Shown in pieces: positions 50,567 through 54,354 of a stretch of DNA of 54,354 nt; position 1 is the stretch's first letter; every line of letters begins with the position of its first letter. Position numbers and translations under genes: made by a program. The DNA comes from Chloroflexota bacterium (lineage in GTDB: Bacteria > Chloroflexota > Anaerolineae > Anaerolineales > Villigracilaceae). Under the pieces are notes generated by a model, which did no database searches, was not told where the DNA came from, and saw only the letters and a list, made by a program, of their open reading frames with translations. The stretch covers positions 1-54,354 of the forward strand of contig JAIOAU010000020.1 of NCBI GenBank assembly GCA_019873655.1, given 5' to 3'.

Positions 50567-51376
50567 CTATCCTTCATTCCTAAATTGCAAACAATAGTGG
50601 TGAAAAGTGTTGCTGACCCAGGCCGAGCCGAGGCCGTAGGGGGCGAGCGGCTGATTGTCCTGGCACCAGATTTTCTCGTCTTTGAGGGCATACACCTTGC
50701 CCAGTTCGCGGCCCAGATCCCAGGCCAGCGGGTAGATTTTGCCGCCCTTCTTGACGTTCTTGACGATGATGGTCAGATAGGCTTTCGGGCGCAGGAGAGG
50801 TTTCAGCCTGGCGTAGATGGCGACCAGTCTTTCCAGAAAGGCCTGGTAGTCGTGGATGTTGCCCAGGTCGTCCGGGTCGTCCGAGTAGAAGACGTCCAGG
50901 TCGGCGGCGGCGCGGCGCTTCTTTTGCGTCTCGGCCCCTTTTGCGTGGAGCATGTCCCAGTACGGAGGAGAAGTCAGAACGTAGTCAATGGTCGGAAGCC
51001 CAAAGTCGAGGGCGTGAGCCGCGTTCCCGGTGATGACGCTCGACGTCAGGCCCTCGGCTTGCTGACCGAGCAATCGGCGCTCTTCGCCGATCATCTGGCG
51101 GGCGATCTCGGCATACCTGGGATTCAACTCGATGCCGTAGGCATGCCGGCCGGCGCGCAGGGCGGCCACGAGCGTCGAACCGGTGCCGGCCATCGGGTCG
51201 AGCACGGTCTGGCCGCGCTTGGTGAAGAACTCGATGAATTCCTGGGCCATCGTCTCGGGGAACTTGGCCGGGTGGACCAGCACGCCCTTCTTGCGCGGCG
51301 GCGGGTTGTGCACGAACCAGGATTTCTGGAACTTGAGCCACTGCTTCGGGTCGAGGTCATTGAGTTTGTTGGACAT
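50567..51376 (-). CDS. site-specific DNA methyltransferase (N4-cytosine/N6-adenine type)
   Basis: 269 residues. HPAKFPETMAQEFIEFF is motif X, TVLDPMAGTGSTLVAALRAG motif I (SAM binding), GIELNPRYAEIA motif II and DYVLTSPPYWDML the catalytic SPPYW motif IV, which favours N4-cytosine or N6-adenine amino methylation. It is probably the modification partner of the gene at 49521-50522. Solitary epigenetic methylation is the alternative. Confidence 0.88.
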   Translation of the reverse strand: MSNKLNDLDPKQWLKFQKSWFVHNPPPRKKGVLVHPAKFPETMAQEFIEFFTKRGQTVLDPMAGTGSTLVAALRAGRHAYGIELNPRYAEIARQMIGEERRLLGQQAEGLTSSVITGNAAHALDFGLPTIDYVLTSPPYWDMLHAKGAETQKKRRAAADLDVFYSDDPDDLGNIHDYQAFLERLVAIYARLKPLLRPKAYLTIIVKNVKKGGKIYPLAWDLGRELGKVYALKDEKIWCQDNQPLAPYGLGSAWVSNTFHHYCLQFRNEG

Positions 51377-51395
51377 AGGCGCGCAGAAAAGGGAA

Positions 51396-52244
51396 TCAGG
51401 GAGTAGGCGTGCGCGTCGGCGTAGGAGTGAGGGTGGGAGTCGGCGAGGGCGTGGGGGTCGAGTAAACGACCCGGTAGACGCGCAAATCGGAGAAACTGAC
51501 CGTCAGGGGCGAACCGCTGCTGGAGAGAATGAACACCCCCAGCGCGCCCTGGGCGAAGACGGGATCGCGGACGGTGAACTGGTAGTGGTCGTCGAGGAAG
51601 AAACGCAGTTCCGGGCCGGCCGCCCAGACGCCGAGCCGCACCTGGGTGGGCGCGCCGAGGGGCGCGTCGCCGCTGGGCTGCCAGTTCTGCAACGGGATGG
51701 CCGCGCCGCCCTGGACGCGCTCCAGGCGCGTCTCGCCCTGACAGTTGACGGCGTAGCGGTAGTAATCCTGGTAGGACATCAGGCGCACCAGCAGGCCGTA
51801 CTGATCGCGGCCGCGGCACAGACTCAGGGTGGCGTCGATCTCGGCGTAGAAATCGCGCAGCAGCGGCTCGCTGCGCGGACTGAAGAGCAGCCGCCCGGCC
51901 GGGCCGCCCTCCATCGAGAGAGTCAGGCGCTGACGGGCGATTCGAATCTCGGCGCTGGCCGTTGAGGTCGTCAGCCAGAACTGCGGCTGGTCGAAGGAAT
52001 CCTCCAGGAGCAGGTCGCCCACGCCGGGCCGCGGCTCGAGGCTCGGCTGGACGGGCGGACGCGGCAGGGGCGTGGGCGTGTTCGTCGGCGGGAACCAGAC
52101 GATGGTCGCGGTGGCGGTGGCAGCGGCCGTCGGGGTCGGGGGAGGCGTCGGCGCGGGCAGGCAGGCGGTCAGCAGGCCGAGGGTCAGGAGCAGGCCGCCG
52201 ATCGTCAGTCCAATCGTCTGCCAATGTCGTCCGGCGAGAAGCAT
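51396..52244 (-). CDS. lipoprotein with a LamG/DUF1080-like beta-sandwich
   Basis: 282 residues. The lipobox LLTLGLLTAC and a Thr/Pro-rich tether lead to a beta-rich domain: LLLEDSFDQPQFWLTT, AEIDATLSLCRGRDQYGLLVRL, YYRYAVNCQGETRLERV, VRLGVWAAGPELRFFLDD and GALGVFILSSSGSPLTVSFSDLRVYRV. This pattern resembles concanavalin-like (DUF1080/LamG) carbohydrate-binding folds. The C-terminus is another Thr/Pro repeat (TPTPSPTPTLTPTPTRTPTP). The start at 52244 has only a weak ribosome-binding site. Confidence 0.72.
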   Translation of the reverse strand: MLLAGRHWQTIGLTIGGLLLTLGLLTACLPAPTPPPTPTAAATATATIVWFPPTNTPTPLPRPPVQPSLEPRPGVGDLLLEDSFDQPQFWLTTSTASAEIRIARQRLTLSMEGGPAGRLLFSPRSEPLLRDFYAEIDATLSLCRGRDQYGLLVRLMSYQDYYRYAVNCQGETRLERVQGGAAIPLQNWQPSGDAPLGAPTQVRLGVWAAGPELRFFLDDHYQFTVRDPVFAQGALGVFILSSSGSPLTVSFSDLRVYRVVYSTPTPSPTPTLTPTPTRTPTP

Positions 52245-52375
52245 GTGAGTTTCATCCCTCAAGGCGGTTGCAAATATCGCAGCCCGTTTCGGTCCGCCTG
52301 TTGTACAATACAAGTGTAGATGGCGCCCTGCGGGGCGCTTCATCCACCTCATTCTAGCATAGAAGGAGAGAAAAT

Positions 52376-53410
52376 ATGAGCGAAAAAACCGTCCTGGTGA
52401 CCGGCGCGTGCGGCGAGATCGGTCAGGCGCTGGTGCAGGGGCTGGCAAAGAGGGGCGGATACCGCATCGTGACCACCGACCTGCTTCCGCCCGCCGAGGC
52501 GATTCAGCCGCTGACGTCCGAACACGTCCAGGGCGACCTGGTCTACCGGGTCAAGCAGTTCTACGACTACGATTTCGACATCATCTTCCACCTGGCGGCC
52601 TCGCTCTCGTCCAAGGCGGAGGTGGCCACCGAGGAGGCCCACCGCATCAACGTCGAGGGGACGATGCAACTGCTGATGCTGGCGGCCTACAAATCGGCCA
52701 AGCGCGGGCGGGCGGTGCAGTTCCTCTTCCCCAGTTCGATTGCCGCCTATGGGTTCTCCAGTTTGGAGGAAAAGCATCGCGCCGGACGCGTGAAGGAGGA
52801 CGACTACAACACGCCGCACACCATGTACGGCTGCAACAAACTGTACTGCGAGAAACTGGGCATCTACTACAGCCGCTACTACGGTCAGCGCCACCTCGAC
52901 CCCGACCCGCCGGTGATGTGCGACTTCCGCGCCATCCGCTTCCCCGGCCTGATCAGCGCCTACACCGTGCCGAGCGGCGGGACGAGCGACTACGGGCCGG
53001 AGATGCTGCACCACGCCGCCCAGGGCCTGCCCTACGCCTGCTTCGTGCGCGAGGACACCCAGATTTCGTTCATGGCCATGCCCGATGCCATCAAGGCCAT
53101 CTTCATGCTGATGGACGCCCCGCGCGAGCAGTTGACCCGCCAGGTGTACAACATCACCGCTTTCAGCCTGACCGCCGCCGACTTCCGCAAGCGGGCGCTG
53201 GCGGCCTTCCCCTCGGCGCAGATTACCTTCCAGCCGAATCCGCGCCGCCAGGGCATCGTCGACTCGTGGCCGGAGGATGTGGACGACTCGGCCGCCCGCC
53301 GCGACTGGGGCTGGCAGCCCGATTACGATGTGGATCGCTTCTTCGAGGAGTATTTCCTGCCCGAAATCCGCAAACGCTACAAGAACGTCCGCGCCCGGAC
53401 GAACGAGTAG
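52376..53410 (+). CDS. L-threonine 3-dehydrogenase-like SDR
   Basis: 344 residues of the extended short-chain dehydrogenase family. VLVTGACGEIGQALV is the NAD-binding TGxxGxxG; IIFHLAASLSS, FPSSIAAYG and YGCNKLYCE give the catalytic Ser and YxxxK. IRFPGLISAYTVPSGGTSDYGPEMLHHA is the distinctive substrate block of SDR-type threonine dehydrogenases, which oxidise L-threonine to 2-amino-3-ketobutyrate. AAGGAGAG precedes the ATG. UDP-sugar epimerase activity is less likely given that block. Confidence 0.82.
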   Translation: MSEKTVLVTGACGEIGQALVQGLAKRGGYRIVTTDLLPPAEAIQPLTSEHVQGDLVYRVKQFYDYDFDIIFHLAASLSSKAEVATEEAHRINVEGTMQLLMLAAYKSAKRGRAVQFLFPSSIAAYGFSSLEEKHRAGRVKEDDYNTPHTMYGCNKLYCEKLGIYYSRYYGQRHLDPDPPVMCDFRAIRFPGLISAYTVPSGGTSDYGPEMLHHAAQGLPYACFVREDTQISFMAMPDAIKAIFMLMDAPREQLTRQVYNITAFSLTAADFRKRALAAFPSAQITFQPNPRRQGIVDSWPEDVDDSAARRDWGWQPDYDVDRFFEEYFLPEIRKRYKNVRARTNE

Positions 53411-53463
53411 AACCCTTCGCGTCGAATTCCACCCAAGATGTCTGCAAGATTTGCCGCTTCAAA

Positions 53464-54162
53464 ATGAACAAGGCTTTGTTGCGCGCCTTCAAACGTCTGC
53501 TGACCGCGCTGGGGGCGGCCCTGCCCGATCGCGCCCTACACAACCTGGGCATGGTGCTGAACTACATGCGCCTGGGCCGCTGGATGCGGCGGATGGGATT
53601 TCGCTTCCCCGTCCGCCTGCCGCAGCGCGAGCAGGTGTTCGAAGTCGCGGCCGCTCGCATCAGCGACAAGCAAGTGGTGTACCTCGAATTCGGCGTTTAC
53701 CAGGGCAAGAGCATGCGCTGGTGGTCGCAGGCGCTCAAGCATCCCGACTCGCAACTGCACGGTTTCGACTCCTTTGAGGGCTTGCCAGAGGCGTATGACG
53801 ACGCCGGCGGAAAATACGTCAAGGGATGGTTTTCCACCGGGGGGCAGATTCCACAAATCGAGGACCGGCGCGTTCAGTTCCACAAGGGCTGGTTCGAGGA
53901 GACGCTGCCGGCCTTCGAAATGCCCTCCCACGAAGTCTTATTCATCAATCTGGACGCCGACCTGTATTCCTCGACCATCTACGTGCTCAAACAACTGCGG
54001 CCGCACATCCGGCCGGGCGTGTACCTGTACTTCGACGACATGTCGCGCCCCGATCACGAACCGCGCGCCCTGGAAGAATTCCTGCGGGAGAGCGGGCTCC
54101 GTCTCCGCCCCCTAGCCGCCGACGTGACTTTGAACAACGCCTTGTTCGTGTGCGAAGAATAG
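53464..54162 (+). CDS. TylF/MycF-family O-methyltransferase
   Basis: 232 residues. VVYLEFGVYQGKSMRWWSQAL binds SAM. HGFDSFEGLPEAYDDAGGKYVKGWFSTGG, FHKGWFEETLP and FINLDADLYSSTIYVLKQL with YLYFDDM supply the metal and catalytic Asp positions of macrocin-O-methyltransferase-like enzymes. The family methylates sugar hydroxyls, for example in antibiotics or polysaccharides. It follows the threonine dehydrogenase gene by 53 bp. The ATG at 53464 has no strong ribosome-binding site. Confidence 0.85.
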   Translation: MNKALLRAFKRLLTALGAALPDRALHNLGMVLNYMRLGRWMRRMGFRFPVRLPQREQVFEVAAARISDKQVVYLEFGVYQGKSMRWWSQALKHPDSQLHGFDSFEGLPEAYDDAGGKYVKGWFSTGGQIPQIEDRRVQFHKGWFEETLPAFEMPSHEVLFINLDADLYSSTIYVLKQLRPHIRPGVYLYFDDMSRPDHEPRALEEFLRESGLRLRPLAADVTLNNALFVCEE

Positions 54163-54292
54163 GCGTCTTGCAAAAGTCTTTTCGGCCACAGATTACACCG
54201 GCCACAGATTACACAGATTAGCACGGATTAAAAAAACAATTTCTCTAGATTTGTTGCATAATTGATGAAAATCATCAAGGGAGAGTGCAAGC
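54163..54292. other. repeat-bearing spacer before a transposase start
   Basis: TTGCAAAAGTCTTT at 54169-54182 repeats a segment at 29016-29029. A CACAGATTACACAGATT short tandem repeat follows at 54187-54230, then AT-rich sequence and GGGAGAG. It is probably the left end of an insertion sequence; the exact border is not visible. Confidence 0.5.
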
Positions 54293-54354
54293 ATGGTCTT
54301 GAGTTATAAGCAACTTTGCGGTCGGGCAAGTTCATTCCGCAATTTGGTTGGCAT
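54293..54354 (+). CDS. transposase N-terminus (partial, cut by window edge)
   Basis: The 20 visible codons begin MVLSYKQLCGRASSFRNLVG, which matches the helix-turn-helix start of IS5-like DDE transposases (xxYxxLxxxPxxFRxLTG). GGGAGAG lies 9 bp before the ATG. The rest lies beyond the window. Confidence 0.6.
   Translation, partial: MVLSYKQLCGRASSFRNLVG

Noticed and set aside
52408-54162. A 584-residue plus-strand fusion ending in the methyltransferase
   Set aside because: The upstream part is an Arg/Pro-rich out-of-frame shadow of the dehydrogenase gene; the methyltransferase starts at 53464.
54163-54292. rRNA or tRNA gene at the right edge
   Set aside because: Only short tandem repeats and AT-rich sequence before a transposase start; no cloverleaf or rRNA motif.

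Overview
The window looks like chromosomal DNA from a Chloroflexota bacterium, most likely an Anaerolineae-type lineage. This is inference from gene content: many lipoproteins with Thr/Pro-rich linkers, an NBR1-Ig-like lipoprotein, Ser/Thr kinases fused to SH3 or FGE-sulfatase domains, a viroplasmin-type RNase HI, a two-subunit class I fumarase, a CruF-like carotenoid protein, GC-rich third codon positions, and short degenerate tandem repeats scattered between and inside genes. No rRNA, CRISPR array or prophage was seen. Four class II tRNA genes are present, all on the minus strand: Ser(GCT), Ser(TGA), Ser(GGA) and a selenocysteine tRNA(TCA).

Layout. 1-3.9 kb: a decayed IS1-like transposase fragment, then two tandem paralogous Ser/Thr kinases, one with a membrane anchor and SH3 tail, one with an FGE-sulfatase tail. 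4.2-6.3 kb: a divergent XRE regulator and large serine recombinase whose reading frame ends inside tRNA-Ser(GCT), a probable small integrated element. 6.5-13.8 kb: tRNA-Ser genes, PHP phosphoesterase, FlK-like thioesterase, phosphoglucose/phosphomannose isomerase, PAP2 phosphatase, nucleotidyltransferase, a conserved unknown and fumarase. 13.9-19 kb (minus): CruF-like protein, SMP-30 lactonase, MFS transporter, TIM-barrel protein and C45-type acyltransferase. 19-21.2 kb: ECF sigma, anti-sigma and a bactofilin-like membrane protein, closed by a clear terminator. 21.3-28 kb: MFS transporter, acyltransferase, an aldo/keto reductase broken by one amber codon, FmdB zinc ribbon, RNase HI, sugar-binding lipoprotein, site-2 protease and tRNA-Sec. 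28.1-28.9 kb: SurE.

29.1-37.7 kb is the most coherent metabolic unit: a minus-strand run of DeoR regulator, amidohydrolase, SIS sugar-phosphate isomerase/deaminase, sugar-binding lipoprotein, two ABC permeases, a secreted GH114 (endo-alpha-1,4-polygalactosaminidase family) lipoprotein and a GH4 alpha-galactosidase-family enzyme. Three CAATCA hexamers spaced exactly 10 bp apart lie just upstream of the DeoR gene and look like its operator. The set reads as a surface-cleave, import, hydrolyse and deaminate route for an alpha-linked galactosamine polymer (Pel- or galactosaminogalactan-like). I consider this the best candidate for an undescribed system.

37.8-42.7 kb (plus): rhomboid protease, NBR1-Ig lipoprotein, CBS-domain protein, ferric-reductase-like flavocytochrome, a 31-residue membrane peptide and an MFS transporter, followed by a 200-bp MITE-like cassette. 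43-46 kb: Fur-family regulator with a probable operator on its promoter, then CbiM-CbiQ-CbiO cobalt/nickel uptake. 46.1-47.5 kb: metK behind a SAM-I riboswitch and terminator. 47.7-49.5 kb: FGE-sulfatase lipoprotein divergent from an orphan OmpR-type response regulator, with 11-bp-spaced direct repeats between them. 49.5-51.4 kb: a DNA methyltransferase paired with an unrecognised protein that carries a PD-(D/E)xK-like signature, a candidate restriction-modification pair. 51.4-54.2 kb: a lipoprotein, an L-threonine 3-dehydrogenase-like SDR and a TylF-like methyltransferase. The window ends in the first codons of a transposase.
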